In this document: positions 1 through 9,079 of the stretch, piece by piece
Position numbering within the stretch: position 1 is the stretch's first letter
Layout: every line of letters starts with the position of its first letter
Assembly (NCBI RefSeq): GCF_007896895.1
Contig: NZ_VOGW01000183.1
Location: 85,185 to 127,295, forward strand
Direction: 5' to 3'
Origin: Streptomyces misionensis
GTDB lineage: Bacteria; Actinomycetota; Actinomycetes; Streptomycetales; Streptomycetaceae
DNA: 42,111 nt
Made by a program: the position numbers and the translations under genes
Notes under the pieces: model-generated
Told to the model about the DNA's origin: nothing
Databases searched by the model: none
Seen by the model: the letters and a program-made list of their open reading frames with translations, nothing else

Positions 1-345
1 ATCCGCCGCCGTTTTCGCTGAACGCGGTCACACCGTCGTCCCCAGCCCCCGCTGCCCACCCCGACCCGACACTGCTCTTCGTCCACGCGGGCATGGTCCC
101 CTTCAAGTCCGATATGACGGGCGAGGCGGCGGCGCCGTGACGACGGGCGAAGAGCGTGCAGAAGTGGGTCCGCACCCTGGACCGGTAGCGACTCCGGCGG
201 CAAGACGAGCCTCGTGGCCTCCGTCAACGCGGCCGCCGAGGCATCGGGGCTGCACGCCGCGCGGCTGCTCGAACGGCTCCTGAACGGCAAGGACGGTGGA
301 TCGGCACAACTGCCCCAGGGCGGCGGGCTGCCCGCGGATGTAGGT
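1..345 (+). pseudogene. Relic of alanyl-tRNA synthetase (N- and C-terminal scraps joined)
   Basis: Two pieces resemble alanyl-tRNA synthetase. Bases 1-139 read, across three frames, IRRRF, then FAERGHTVVPS, then DPTLLFVHAGMVPFK. This is the family's N-terminal catalytic core signature, in the right order, and it ends at a stop. Bases about 183-345 read GGKTSLVASVNAAAE followed by GGSAQLPQGGGLP, which resembles the C-terminal DHHA1 end of the enzyme. The roughly 2 kb that should lie between is gone. The relic is truncated at the window edge and frameshifted at least twice, so it cannot encode a working enzyme. The identification rests on remembered family motifs; the N-terminal part is the stronger of the two. 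Confidence 0.6.
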
Positions 346-400
346 CTGAGCCAGTCACAAAAAGACCAGGTCAGCTACCTATCGCGGCCTGAAATGCCTT

Positions 401-410
401 GGGGGGGGGG
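401..410. repeat. Ten-base poly-G tract
   Basis: Ten consecutive G bases lie between the synthetase relic and the stop codon of the convergent permease gene, 6 bp beyond that stop. Such runs are prone to slippage. It lies outside any intact reading frame, so a coding switch is unlikely, and a sequencing or assembly length error is possible. Confidence 0.9.
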
Positions 411-416
411 ACGTGA

Positions 417-2258
417 TCAGCGGGGCAGTGTGATCCGGAAGCGCAAGCGGCAGATGACCGCCTCGGTGTGGCGGCGGATGGCGCGGTCCAGGACCGCGCC
501 GCGCTGGTTCTGCAACAGGCGCTGCCATGGCTTGGGCAGGTGCATCTCGGGGATCAGGACCACCAGGTGGTCGTGGCCGTCCTCCGCGGCGAGGGCGCAC
601 AGGTAGTCGACGATCGGCCGCGTCAGTGACCGGGTGCGGCTGTGCAGGACGGTGAGCGGCACGTCGGGTTGCCAGGCGTTCCATGCCTGGCGGACCTCGT
701 CGGCGGAGGGCGCCTCTGGGTCCTCGGGGTGGACGACCGTGACGGCGCGCACCTGGTCACCCAGTGAGAGGGCGGCGCTGATCGCCTCCTGGGTGAGTTT
801 GTTGACCGCTCCCACCGGGACGACGACGAGGGAGCGGCGATGTTCCGGGCGGTCGGGGACCTCGCCCAGGTGCAGGGCTGTGCCGATGCGCTGGTAGGTG
901 TGGTGCACCGCTTCGAACAGCATGACCAGTACCGCGACGGTGACGAGGACCAGCCAGCCGCCTTCGTGGAACTTGGACACCATCTCGATGACCAGGGCCG
1001 CGGCGGTCAGGAGCGCGCCCAGGCCGTTGAGGGCCGCGCGTCCGAGCCAGCCGGTGCCGCCTTCCTCATGCCAGTGCCGGACCATGCCGGCCTGGGAGAG
1101 CGTGAAGCCGATGAAGACGCCGATGGCGAAGACCGGCACGAGCTTTTGCGTGTCGCCTCCGGCGGCGACGAGCAGCACCGCGGCGATTGCCGCGAGGGCG
1201 ACGACACCGTAGCGGTAGACCTGCCGGTCGGCGCGCAGCCCGAAGACGTGGGGCAGGTGGTTGTCCCGGGCCAGCAGCGAGGCGAGCACGGGCATGCCTC
1301 CGAAGGAGGTGTTGGCTGCCAGCGCGAGCAGCACCATGGTGGCGAACTGGACGATGAAGAAGCCGATGTTGTGGCCAAGGGATGCCTCGGCCAGCTGGGC
1401 CAGGACGGTTTTGGTCCCGCTCGGCGCGACGTGGAACCTGCCGATCAGCACCGACAGGCCGATCAGCATCGCACCCAGGAGCCCGCCAAGGGCGAGCTCG
1501 GTGCGCTGGGCCCGGCTGACCCGGGGGCTGCGGAAGGTGGGAACGGCATTGGCGATCGCCTCCACCCCCGTCAGGGCCGAGCACCCGGAGGCGAAGGCGC
1601 GCAGGAGCAGCAACACCCCGACCGTCTGGACAGCGGAGGCGGTGGGGTGCACGGGCTGGACAACCGGGTGTGATCGCAGCAGGCCGCCCAGGATCACCGC
1701 TGCGATCGCCGCGATGAACACCACGGTCGGGACGATCATCACCTTTGCCGACTCGGCCACCCCGTACAAGTTGACCGCAGTGATCATAAACAGGACCACG
1801 AGGCACAGCAGTACACGGTCGCCGTACAGGGTGGGGAAGGCCGAGGTGAGCGCCGCGATGCCGGCGGAGACCGATACCGCGACGTTCAGCACGTAGTCGA
1901 TGATCAGCGAGGCTGCGGCGATCAGGCTGAGGCGCCGTCCCAGGTGGCGCCCGGCCACCGCATACGCGCCGCCGCCGTTGGGGAAGGCGGCGATCACCTG
2001 GCGGTAGGAGAACGTCAGCGCGGCCAGAAGTACAACGATCGCCAGTGTGACCGGCAAGGTGAAGCCGAGACCTCGGCTGCCGGCCGCTGCCAGCACGACC
2101 ACGATCGCCTCCGGGCCGTAGGCCACGGACGCCAGAGCATCCAGCGACAGTGCCGCCAGCCCCTGTGGCACCGTCAGCCGGTCCCGCTCCCCGCGCTGGG
2201 TGCCGGAACCTGGCAGATGGCCGCCCGAGCCGTCGGCGTTCTCAGCGCGTGCAGACAC
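417..2258 (-). CDS. KimA-like APC-family potassium permease with cytoplasmic C-terminal domain
   Basis: Predicted inner-membrane transporter of about 613 residues. The N-terminal ~440 residues hold about twelve hydrophobic segments. They open with LSLDALASVAYGPEAIVVVL, a hallmark of the KimA/YdaO branch of the amino acid-polyamine-organocation superfamily. The last ~150 residues (from RRSLVVVPVGAVNKL) form a soluble alpha/beta domain resembling a universal stress protein fold. Length and architecture match Bacillus KimA, a high-affinity K+/H+ symporter controlled by c-di-AMP. The kdp genes beside it support a potassium role, although many relatives are labelled only amino acid permease. The GTG at 2258 is preferred over an upstream TTG at 2270 because GAGGGG sits just before it. 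The gene is divergent from the DUF4118 gene across about 250 bp. Confidence 0.75.
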   Translation of the reverse strand: MSARAENADGSGGHLPGSGTQRGERDRLTVPQGLAALSLDALASVAYGPEAIVVVLAAAGSRGLGFTLPVTLAIVVLLAALTFSYRQVIAAFPNGGGAYAVAGRHLGRRLSLIAAASLIIDYVLNVAVSVSAGIAALTSAFPTLYGDRVLLCLVVLFMITAVNLYGVAESAKVMIVPTVVFIAAIAAVILGGLLRSHPVVQPVHPTASAVQTVGVLLLLRAFASGCSALTGVEAIANAVPTFRSPRVSRAQRTELALGGLLGAMLIGLSVLIGRFHVAPSGTKTVLAQLAEASLGHNIGFFIVQFATMVLLALAANTSFGGMPVLASLLARDNHLPHVFGLRADRQVYRYGVVALAAIAAVLLVAAGGDTQKLVPVFAIGVFIGFTLSQAGMVRHWHEEGGTGWLGRAALNGLGALLTAAALVIEMVSKFHEGGWLVLVTVAVLVMLFEAVHHTYQRIGTALHLGEVPDRPEHRRSLVVVPVGAVNKLTQEAISAALSLGDQVRAVTVVHPEDPEAPSADEVRQAWNAWQPDVPLTVLHSRTRSLTRPIVDYLCALAAEDGHDHLVVLIPEMHLPKPWQRLLQNQRGAVLDRAIRRHTEAVICRLRFRITLPR

Positions 2259-2511
2259 CAGGCCCCTCAAGTTCTGCCAGTCAGTCGGTCCCCCACGACT
2301 CTAGGCCGCCGGTTTCCCGCTGACCCTGCTCAGGGCGCCAGAAGAGCGTTAAGCGCACTCGTGTGGCGCCGCCGGTGAGCGCCTCTTGCCGACGGCGGTG
2401 CAGGGCCACCGCGAGGGATACCTCAGCCTGTGCGGTGCTGTAGGTCGCCGCACGCACGCCGCAGGGACATAACGGACACAGCGTGGTAAGCAAGGGACGG
2501 GAGGTACGCCG

Positions 2512-3264
2512 GTGACCGGGTTTCCGCTTCGTGACCGCATCGCGCTGGCAGCAGCCGTGGCCGGTCCGCTGCTTTTGGCGCTCATCCTGGTGCCGTTCCG
2601 GGGCGGGGTGTCAAGCACGAACCTGGCCCTGATCATGGTCGTGGCCATCGTCGCGATCGCCGCCGCCGGCAACCGCCTCGCCGGCGGCCTGGCAGCCCTG
2701 TCCTCGGCCGCATGGTTCGACTTCTTCCTCACCCGCCCCTACCAGAGCTTCACCATCAACCGCGGCGCGGACATCACCACGGCGGTCCTGCTGCTGGCCG
2801 TGGGCCTGGCCGTGTCGCAACTGGCCGCCCGCGCCCGGCGGCTGGAGGTGCTCGTCGTCACGGATGCCGACTACCTGGCCCGCGTCCACGACACCGCACG
2901 GCTCGCCCAGACCGCCAGGTCCGCCGACGCGGTGGTCGACCACGTCAAGCAGCAACTCACCGAGCTGCTGCAACTGCGGGGGTGCCGGTTCGAGTACGGC
3001 TCTCTCCTCGGCCACCCCGCCCGTCTTGAACAAGACGGCGGCATCACCGTCGGCCGCAAGCGGTGGGACATTGACCAGCGCGGCTGGCCCCGCCAAGAGA
3101 TCGAACTGCGGGCCAGCGCAGGCGGCCGCTTCCAAGGCAGGTTCATGCTCGCGCCCGCTCCAGGTACCCGACCCGATCTCCAAGCCCGCCTGGTCGCCGT
3201 CACCCTCGCCGACCAGGCCGCTGCCGCCCTGGACACAGCGGGGCCCAGCCCACGGGAGCGATAG
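2512..3264 (+). CDS. Stand-alone DUF4118 (KdpD-like) membrane protein
   Basis: A 250-residue protein that starts at GTG after GGGAGG. Residues about 10-105 contain four close-packed hydrophobic segments including SSAAWFDFFLTRPYQSF, the signature of DUF4118, the four-helix membrane module of KdpD sensor kinases. After it come a helical linker and a GAF-like region (about residues 120-245). There is no histidine phosphoacceptor or ATPase domain, so it cannot act as a kinase alone. Similar free-standing DUF4118 proteins occur in Streptomyces. With kdpD destroyed nearby, it may be a separate sensor or accessory module. Its function is unknown. Confidence 0.75.
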   Translation: MTGFPLRDRIALAAAVAGPLLLALILVPFRGGVSSTNLALIMVVAIVAIAAAGNRLAGGLAALSSAAWFDFFLTRPYQSFTINRGADITTAVLLLAVGLAVSQLAARARRLEVLVVTDADYLARVHDTARLAQTARSADAVVDHVKQQLTELLQLRGCRFEYGSLLGHPARLEQDGGITVGRKRWDIDQRGWPRQEIELRASAGGRFQGRFMLAPAPGTRPDLQARLVAVTLADQAAAALDTAGPSPRER

Positions 3265-3535
3265 CCCCCGGCCCCTTGTTACGGATCTCGGTACCGGATC
3301 CAGCCCCTGGACCAGCAACAACGTCTTGTCACCACCTCGGGACCGGCCCCCTGCTCGCAGATCCTCCGTAAAGGGCCGATGCTTCGGCATGGAACCTTTC
3401 TGTCCCCTTCGCTTCCGCGCCTGGCAGACCGTCGTGGCGCTTGGGCCGTGGCGGCCGCAGTATGGGAATCGGATCAGCGGCCGGATACGGGCCGGTCCGG
3501 GCTCGTGCACGACCGGATCGGGAAGGTGGTCGGCG

Positions 3536-3675
3536 GTGGCTCGCGGGCGTCTGCGTGTGTATCTGGGGCCGCCCCGGGTGTGGGGAAGTCCTACGCCATG
3601 CTTGCCGAGGGCCAACGCCGCCGGGGACACGGGACCGATGTGGTCATCGGGCTGGTGGAGCCGCATGGGCGTCGC
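3536..3675 (+). pseudogene. kdpD: kdpD 5' fragment, frameshifted in the P-loop
   Basis: From a GTG at 3536 the sequence reads VARGRLRVYLG. After losing one G in the GGGG run at 3565-3568 it continues in another frame as AAPGVGKSYAMLAEGQRRR and GTDVVIGLVEPHGRR. Together this is the start of the KdpD sensor domain with its Walker A motif. Homology stops near 3675, where the opposite strand becomes the 3' end of kdpE. About 45 of roughly 850 codons remain, and they are out of frame, so no sensor kinase is made. The fragment lies tail-to-tail with kdpE and overlaps its last codons, whereas a normal kdpD lies in the same direction beside kdpC and kdpE. An inversion or deletion junction is implied. 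Confidence 0.8.
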
Positions 3676-4369
3676 CGGGTTCGAAGCGGTAGCCCATGCC
3701 CGGCTCGGTGATCAGGTAGCGCGGGTGCGTCGGGTCGGGTTCGAGTTTGTGGCGCAGGCCCGAGATGTAGATGCGCAGGTAGTTGGAGTGCTCGTCGTGG
3801 CCCGGCCCCCAGATGTCGCGCAGCAGCTGATGGCCGGTGACCAGCCGTCCCGGATTGCGCAGCAGGGGGGTGAGAAGCCGCCATTCCGTGGGTGAGAGGT
3901 GGACGGGCTCGCCGCGGCCCGCAGCGCCCACCACGGTACGGGCGGTCAGGTCGACGGCGTAGTCACCGACGCTGACCGTCGCCGGTCCGCCACCGCGGTC
4001 CGTACGACGCAGCACGGCACGCAACCGGGCCAGCAGTTCCTCCATGGCGAACGGCTTGGTCACGTAGTCGTCGGCGCCCGCGTCCAGCACCTCGACGACG
4101 TCGGCGGGTGCGGCATGCTCCGACAGCGCGATGACCGGCGTGGACGACCAGGACCGCAGGCCGGTGATGAGGTCGGTGCCGTCCGCATCCGGGGGGTCGA
4201 GATCGTCGAGGTCGACGATGACCGCGTCCGGCGGCTTGCCGGCGGCCAGGCGCAGGGCGTCGCCCACGTCGGGCGCGGTGGCGACTGCGTAGCTCTGCGC
4301 GGTGAGACCGACATCCAGGGCACGCAACAGGTGCGGCTCGTGGTCGATGACCAGCACGTGTCGCGTCAT
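3644..4369 (-). CDS. kdpE: KdpE response regulator (orphaned)
   Basis: OmpR-type regulator of 241 residues. The receiver domain (about 1-120) has the acidic pocket, a phosphoacceptor Asp in VIVDLDDLD, and the conserved Lys in DDYVTKPF. The C-terminal winged helix (about 130-225) ends with RYLITEPGMGYRFEP, typical of KdpE. It normally activates kdpFABC when phosphorylated by KdpD under K+ limitation or osmotic stress. Here no intact KdpD follows kdpC. The last ten residues, GDAHAAPPAR, are read antisense through the kdpD fragment, so the original C-terminus has been replaced at the rearrangement junction. The gene lies 58 bp after kdpC in the same direction and GAAGGGA precedes the ATG. Regulation may now depend on another kinase or on KdpE amount. 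Confidence 0.9.
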   Translation of the reverse strand: MTRHVLVIDHEPHLLRALDVGLTAQSYAVATAPDVGDALRLAAGKPPDAVIVDLDDLDPPDADGTDLITGLRSWSSTPVIALSEHAAPADVVEVLDAGADDYVTKPFAMEELLARLRAVLRRTDRGGGPATVSVGDYAVDLTARTVVGAAGRGEPVHLSPTEWRLLTPLLRNPGRLVTGHQLLRDIWGPGHDEHSNYLRIYISGLRHKLEPDPTHPRYLITEPGMGYRFEPGDAHAAPPAR

Positions 4370-4427
4370 CTCTGTCCCTTCTGTCTCTCTCCTTGCGCCG
4401 GACGGCCTCTCACACCGGGATTCATCG

Positions 4428-5057
4428 TCACTTCAACGCGGCCAGATCGTGGTTGAGCTGGACGACGTTGACGCTTTCCTGCCCCAGGAAGCCCAGCTGG
4501 CGGCCACTGACGTGCGCGGCGACGAGCCTGCGGACCGCGGCCGGGTCCAGTCCCCGGGTCCTCGCCACCCGGTTCACCTGCTCGTAGGCGTACGCGGGTG
4601 AGATGTCCGGGTCGAGACCTGAGCCGGAGGCGGTGACCGCGTCGGCGGGCACGCTGCCCGGCCGAACGCCGTCGAACGCGGCCACCGCAGTGCGGCGCTG
4701 GGCGATCGTCTTGGACAGTGTGGCGTTGTTGGGGCCGAGGTTGGATGCGCCGGATCTGGTCGGGTCGTAGCCGGTGCTTCCCGCCGCCGACGGGCGGGGC
4801 TGGAACCACCTGGGGTCGGGCGCCGGTGTGGTCTGGTCTGTGCGCGGCGGGTGGTCGAAGTTCTGCCCGATGAGGGCGGAGGCGACCGGGCGTCCGCTGT
4901 CCTTGATCATGGATCCGTTTGCCTGGTGCGGAAAGAGTCCCTGGGCAATGCCGGTGACGACCAGCGGATAGGCGATGCCGGTGATCACGGTGAAGACCAG
5001 CAGCATGCGCAGCGCCGCCAGGTGGTGGCGGACCACGTGGGCGAGAGAGCCGAGCAT
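4428..5057 (-). CDS. kdpC: Potassium-transporting ATPase subunit C
   Basis: A 209-residue protein with one N-terminal membrane helix (LRMLLVFTVITGIAYPLVV) followed by an exported/periplasm-facing type domain. It contains the family landmarks GSMIKDSGRPVASALIGQNF and DPDISPAYAYEQVNRVARTR. KdpC stabilises the KdpFABC complex and assists ATP binding by KdpB. It lies 21 bp downstream of kdpB with AAGGAGG before the ATG, consistent with one operon. Its length is normal for the family and no lesion is visible. Confidence 0.95.
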   Translation of the reverse strand: MLGSLAHVVRHHLAALRMLLVFTVITGIAYPLVVTGIAQGLFPHQANGSMIKDSGRPVASALIGQNFDHPPRTDQTTPAPDPRWFQPRPSAAGSTGYDPTRSGASNLGPNNATLSKTIAQRRTAVAAFDGVRPGSVPADAVTASGSGLDPDISPAYAYEQVNRVARTRGLDPAAVRRLVAAHVSGRQLGFLGQESVNVVQLNHDLAALK

Positions 5058-5078
5058 GAGGATCGCCCTCCTTGTCGG

Positions 5079-7208
5079 TCAGTGCAGTCCGGGGACGAAC
5101 TGGATGATCAGGTCGATGGCCTTGATGCCGAGGAACGGCAGCACCAGGCCGCCGAGGCCGTAGATCCAGATGTTGCGGCTGAGCAGCGCGGCCGCCGAGG
5201 ACGGCCGGTAGCGCACCCCGCGCAGGGCCAGCGGGATCAGCGCGATGATGATCAGTGCGTTGAAGATGATCGCGGAGGAGATGGCCGAGGTCGGGCTGTG
5301 CAGACCCATGACGTTGAGATGCCGCAGCCCCGGGTAGACGCTCGCGAACATCGCGGGAATGATCGCGAAATACTTCGCGATGTCGTTGGCGATGGAGAAG
5401 GTCGTCAACGAGCCCCGGGTGATCAGCAACTGCTTGCCGATTTCCACGATCTCGATCAGCTTGGTCGGGTTGGAGTCGAGGTCGACCATGTTGCCGGCCT
5501 CCTTGGCGGCCGACGTACCGGTGTTCATCGCCACCCCGACGTCCGCCTGGGCGAGCGCGGGCGCGTCGTTGGTGCCGTCACCGGTCATGGCGACGAGCTT
5601 GCCGCCGGCCTGTTCCCGCTTGATGAGGGCCATCTTGTCCTCGGGGGTGGCCTCGGCGAGGAAGTCGTCGACGTCGGCTTCCTCCGCGATCGCCCTGGCA
5701 GTGAGCGGGTTGTCACCGGTGATCATCACCGTGCGGATGCCCATGCGGCGCAGCTCTTCGAAGCGTTCGCGCATGCCGTGCTTGACGACGTCCTTGAGGT
5801 GGATGACGCCGAGGATCCGGGCGCTCTCGGCCCCTGCCCGCCGTACCACCTCGCCGACGACCAGCGGCGTGCCGCCGGTGGCAGAGATGCCGTCGACCAG
5901 CGGGCCGACCTCGTCGGTGGGGTGGCCGCCATGTTCGCGGACCCAGCGCATGACCGCGGTGGCCGCGCCCTTGCGCAGGGAGCGATTGTCCAGCTCGCCA
6001 TCGAGGTCCACCCCAGACATCCGGGTCTGCGCGGTGAACGGGACGAACTCGGCGTGCGCCAACTCGCCTTCGGTCCGTGCGCGCAGCGCGTGGCGTTCCT
6101 TGGCGAGGACCACGATCGAGCGCCCTTCGGGTGTCTCGTCGGCGATCGAGGACAGCTGGGCGGCGTCCGCCAGCGTCCCCAGGTCCACACCGCTGACCGG
6201 CAGGAACTCGGCGGCCTGCCGGTTGCCCAGGGTGATGGTGCCGGTCTTGTCCAGCAGCAGGGTGTTGACATCGCCCGCGGCCTCCACGGCGCGGCCGGAC
6301 ATGGCCAGCACGTTGCGCTGCACCAGCCGGTCCATTCCCGCGATGCCGATCGCGGAGAGCAGCGCGCCGATCGTGGTCGGGATCAGGGCGACGACCAGCG
6401 CCACGAGGATGACGATGGACTGTTCGGCGCCGGCGAAGATCGCGAAGGGTTGCAGGGTCACCACAGCGATCAGGAAGATGATGGTCAGCGAGGCCAGGAC
6501 GATGTTGAGTGCGATCTCGTTAGGGGTCTTCTGCCGGGCCGCACCCTCCACCAGTGCGATCATCCGGTCGATGAAGGTCTCCCCGGGTTTCGAGGTGATC
6601 CGCACCACGATGCGGTCGGAAAGCACCTTCGTCCCGCCCGTCACCGCCGAGCGGTCGCCGCCCGATTCGCGGATCACCGGTGCAGACTCACCCGTGATCG
6701 CGGACTCGTCCACGCTCGCGATGCCCTCGACCACATCGCCGTCAGCGGGAATGATCTCACCGGCTTCGACCACGACCAGATCGCCCGGCCGCAGTTCGGT
6801 CCCCGGCACCTCCTCGGTGACCTCCGGTGCGCCGGCTTCCCGGGCACGGACGACGCGGCGGGCCATGGTGTCCTTCTTCGCCCGGCGCAGTGTCTCCGCC
6901 TGCGCCTTCCCGCGTCCTTCCGCCACCGCCTCCGAGAGGTTGGCGAAGACCACGGTCAGCCAGAGCCAGACAGTGATCACCCAGGCGAAGACGCTCGGGT
7001 CCCTGATGGCCGACAAGGTGGTCAGCACGGCGCCGACCTCGACCACGAACATCACGGGGTTCTTGACCATGAGGCGCGGGTCGAGCTTGCGCAGCGCGCC
7101 GGGGGCGGAGCCGATGACCAGCCTGGGATCCAGCATTCCCGCGGAGATCCGGTGTGGTGCAGCACCCGGCGGGCGCTTCGACGTCTTGGCTTCCAAGGTG
7201 GTGGGCAT
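5079..7208 (-). CDS. kdpB: Potassium-transporting P-type ATPase subunit B
   Basis: A 709-residue catalytic subunit of KdpFABC, the ATP-driven high-affinity K+ pump. Visible motifs, in order, are the TGES actuator loop ([17 protein letters not shown]), the phosphorylation site [16 protein letters not shown], the nucleotide-binding [10 protein letters not shown] segment, and the hinge [22 protein letters not shown]. The membrane segments have the expected arrangement and length is typical. Its ATG overlaps the kdpA stop by one base (TGATG), indicating translational coupling. No damage was seen, so the pump itself appears functional even though its sensor gene is lost. Confidence 0.97.
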   Translation of the reverse strand: MPTTLEAKTSKRPPGAAPHRISAGMLDPRLVIGSAPGALRKLDPRLMVKNPVMFVVEVGAVLTTLSAIRDPSVFAWVITVWLWLTVVFANLSEAVAEGRGKAQAETLRRAKKDTMARRVVRAREAGAPEVTEEVPGTELRPGDLVVVEAGEIIPADGDVVEGIASVDESAITGESAPVIRESGGDRSAVTGGTKVLSDRIVVRITSKPGETFIDRMIALVEGAARQKTPNEIALNIVLASLTIIFLIAVVTLQPFAIFAGAEQSIVILVALVVALIPTTIGALLSAIGIAGMDRLVQRNVLAMSGRAVEAAGDVNTLLLDKTGTITLGNRQAAEFLPVSGVDLGTLADAAQLSSIADETPEGRSIVVLAKERHALRARTEGELAHAEFVPFTAQTRMSGVDLDGELDNRSLRKGAATAVMRWVREHGGHPTDEVGPLVDGISATGGTPLVVGEVVRRAGAESARILGVIHLKDVVKHGMRERFEELRRMGIRTVMITGDNPLTARAIAEEADVDDFLAEATPEDKMALIKREQAGGKLVAMTGDGTNDAPALAQADVGVAMNTGTSAAKEAGNMVDLDSNPTKLIEIVEIGKQLLITRGSLTTFSIANDIAKYFAIIPAMFASVYPGLRHLNVMGLHSPTSAISSAIIFNALIIIALIPLALRGVRYRPSSAAALLSRNIWIYGLGGLVLPFLGIKAIDLIIQFVPGLH

Positions 7209-8872
7209 CAGTGCAACCCTTCCGCGAGCGGTCCCAGCGCGAGCGCGGGCAGGTAGGTGAGGCCGACGACGATGAGGATCACGGCGGACAGCAGGCCGAC
7301 GAACTGCGGCCGGTGCGTGGGCAGCGTGCCCGCCGTGACGGGCACCGGCTGCTGCTGGGCAAGCGATCCGGCCAGCGCAAGCACGAACACCATCGGCAGG
7401 AACCTGCCCAGGATCATCGCAAGCCCGAGCGCGGTGTTGTACCAGACCGTGTTGGCGCTCAGCCCGGCGAACGCGGAACCGTTGTTGTTGGCGGCCGAGG
7501 TGAAGGCGTAGAGCACTTCGGAGAAGCCGTGCGGACCGTGGTTGAGCATCGCCGCCCGCTCGCCCGGCAGGGCCATCGCGACACCGGTGCCGGCCAGCAC
7601 GATCGCCGGGGTGGTGAGGATGTACAGCGAGGCGTACTTCATCTCCCGGCCGCGCAGCTTCTTGCCCAGGTACTCGGGGGTGCGGCCGACCATGAGGCCG
7701 GCGATGAACACTGCCACGACGGCCAGGATCAGGATCCCGTAGAGGCCGGACCCGGTACCGCCCGGCGCGATCTCTCCGAGCATCATGTTGAAGATCGTCA
7801 GGCCGCCGCCGCCCGGGGTGAGCGAGTCATGGGCGGAGTTGATCGCACCGCACGAGGTCAGGGTCGTGGACACGGCGAACAGAGCCGAGGCCCAGATCCC
7901 GAACCGCTGCTCCTTGCCCTCCAGCATTCCGCCCGCCGCGTGCCCGGCCGTACTGCTCACGCTGTGCAGCTCGTTGGCCGTGACGATGGCCACCGAGGCG
8001 GCCCAGATCAGCGCCATCACGGCGACGATGGCGTAGCCCTGGCGGTTGTCACCGACCATCTTCCCGAAGGTCCGTGGCAGAGCGAAGCCGATCACCAGCA
8101 GCAGGTAGATCTCCAGCCAGTTGGTGAACGCGTTGGGGTTCTCGAAGGGGTGCGCGGAGTTCGCGTTGTAGAACCCGCCGCCGTTGGTACCCAGTTCCTT
8201 GATGACCTCCTGGGAGGCGACCGGACCACCGGGGACGGACTGGTGCCGCCCGGCGATGGTGGTGATCGACTCGAAGCCGTGGAAGTTCTCGATCGAGCCC
8301 GCGGCGACCAGCACGACCGCCATCACCAACGAGATCGGCAGCAATACCCGCAGCACGATCCTGGTGAGGTCCTGCCAGAAGTTGCCGACCCGGTCGGTCT
8401 TCTTGCGGGTGAATCCGCGGATCAGAGCCGCGACCACGGCGATCCCGACAGCCGCCGACACGAAGTTCTGCACCGCCAGGCCCGCCATCTGCACCAGATG
8501 GCCCAGGGCCGACTCTCCGGAGTAAGCCTGCCAATTGGTGTTGGTGACGAAGGAAGCGGCCGTGTTGAAGGACAGGTCGGGGGCGACCGGCTCTGTGCCC
8601 AGGGAGAGCAGCAGATGGTTCTGCAGCCGCAGGAAGCCGTACAGGAACAGCACCGAAACCATGGAGAACGCCAGCACGCTGCGCAGATAGCCGGGCCACG
8701 TCTGCTCGGCGTCCGCGTGCACGCCGCCGGCCCGGTAGACCAGGCGCTCCGCCCGCCAGTGACGGGGGGAGGTGAGGACATGGGCCATGTAGTCGCCGAG
8801 CGGTCGGAAGGTCAGGCCCAGCGCACCGACCAGGGCGATGATCTGCAGCCAGCCCGCGAGAGTGGCGTTCAT
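7208..8872 (-). CDS. kdpA: Potassium-transporting ATPase subunit A
   Basis: The 554-residue K+-channel-like subunit of KdpFABC, with about ten membrane helices and repeated selectivity-filter regions, including [18 protein letters not shown] and the [19 protein letters not shown] loop. It selects K+ and passes it through the tunnel to KdpB. The ATG at 8872 follows GGAGAGGG. It is the third gene of a tight minus-strand set, preceded by kdpF and a 27-codon ORF, and overlaps kdpB by one base. Its length is normal and the frame is intact. Confidence 0.97.
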   Translation of the reverse strand: MNATLAGWLQIIALVGALGLTFRPLGDYMAHVLTSPRHWRAERLVYRAGGVHADAEQTWPGYLRSVLAFSMVSVLFLYGFLRLQNHLLLSLGTEPVAPDLSFNTAASFVTNTNWQAYSGESALGHLVQMAGLAVQNFVSAAVGIAVVAALIRGFTRKKTDRVGNFWQDLTRIVLRVLLPISLVMAVVLVAAGSIENFHGFESITTIAGRHQSVPGGPVASQEVIKELGTNGGGFYNANSAHPFENPNAFTNWLEIYLLLVIGFALPRTFGKMVGDNRQGYAIVAVMALIWAASVAIVTANELHSVSSTAGHAAGGMLEGKEQRFGIWASALFAVSTTLTSCGAINSAHDSLTPGGGGLTIFNMMLGEIAPGGTGSGLYGILILAVVAVFIAGLMVGRTPEYLGKKLRGREMKYASLYILTTPAIVLAGTGVAMALPGERAAMLNHGPHGFSEVLYAFTSAANNNGSAFAGLSANTVWYNTALGLAMILGRFLPMVFVLALAGSLAQQQPVPVTAGTLPTHRPQFVGLLSAVILIVVGLTYLPALALGPLAEGLH

Positions 8873-8909
8873 GGAGACCCTCTCCAGCTACGGACCATAC
8901 GGGACGCGG

Positions 8910-8999
8910 CTAGAACTTCTCGGGGAAGATCAGACACAGGACCAGGTAGATCACCAGGCAGACGGCGACGGCCAAGCCGACCACGTTGTCGACGCTCAC
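8910..8999 (-). CDS. kdpF: KdpF small membrane subunit (29 aa)
   Basis: A 29-residue single-helix protein beginning at GTG: VSVDNVVGLAVAVCLVIYLV, ending LIFPEKF. The ending FPEKF/FPERF and the size are characteristic of KdpF, which stabilises the KdpABC complex. It lies 37 bp upstream of kdpA. Its GTG overlaps the stop of the preceding 27-aa ORF in the form GTGA, so the two are translationally coupled. Confidence 0.85.
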   Translation of the reverse strand: MSVDNVVGLAVAVCLVIYLVLCLIFPEKF

Positions 9000-9079
9000 A
9001 GCCGGCTCACCCCCTTGGCAATCAGACCGATCAGGGCGAACGCGGCGATGGCGAGAACGATGAATCCAAGATCTGACAT
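8996..9079 (-). CDS. 27-aa single-helix protein at the head of the kdp operon
   Basis: Starts at ATG 9079, follows a GGGTGA leader, and reads MSDLGFIVLAIAAFALIGLI then AKGVSRL. It is a single hydrophobic helix with a short basic tail. The stop overlaps the kdpF start by four bases, which argues that it is really translated. It resembles kdpF in size but not in sequence: it lacks the FPEKF end. It may be a second small subunit or regulator of the pump. I do not recognise a named family. Confidence 0.7.
   Translation of the reverse strand: MSDLGFIVLAIAAFALIGLIAKGVSRL

Noticed and set aside
840..1673. 277-codon plus-strand frame over the permease
   Set aside because: Shadow of the KimA-like gene; no ribosome site and no motif.
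2259..2511. Possible c-di-AMP riboswitch before the KimA-like gene
   Set aside because: The relatives suggested looking, but I could not find the conserved ydaO elements in the 250-bp gap.
4851..7256. 801-codon open frame on the plus strand
   Set aside because: Opposite-strand shadow of kdpC and kdpB. Codon bias belongs to the minus strand and no family motifs are visible.
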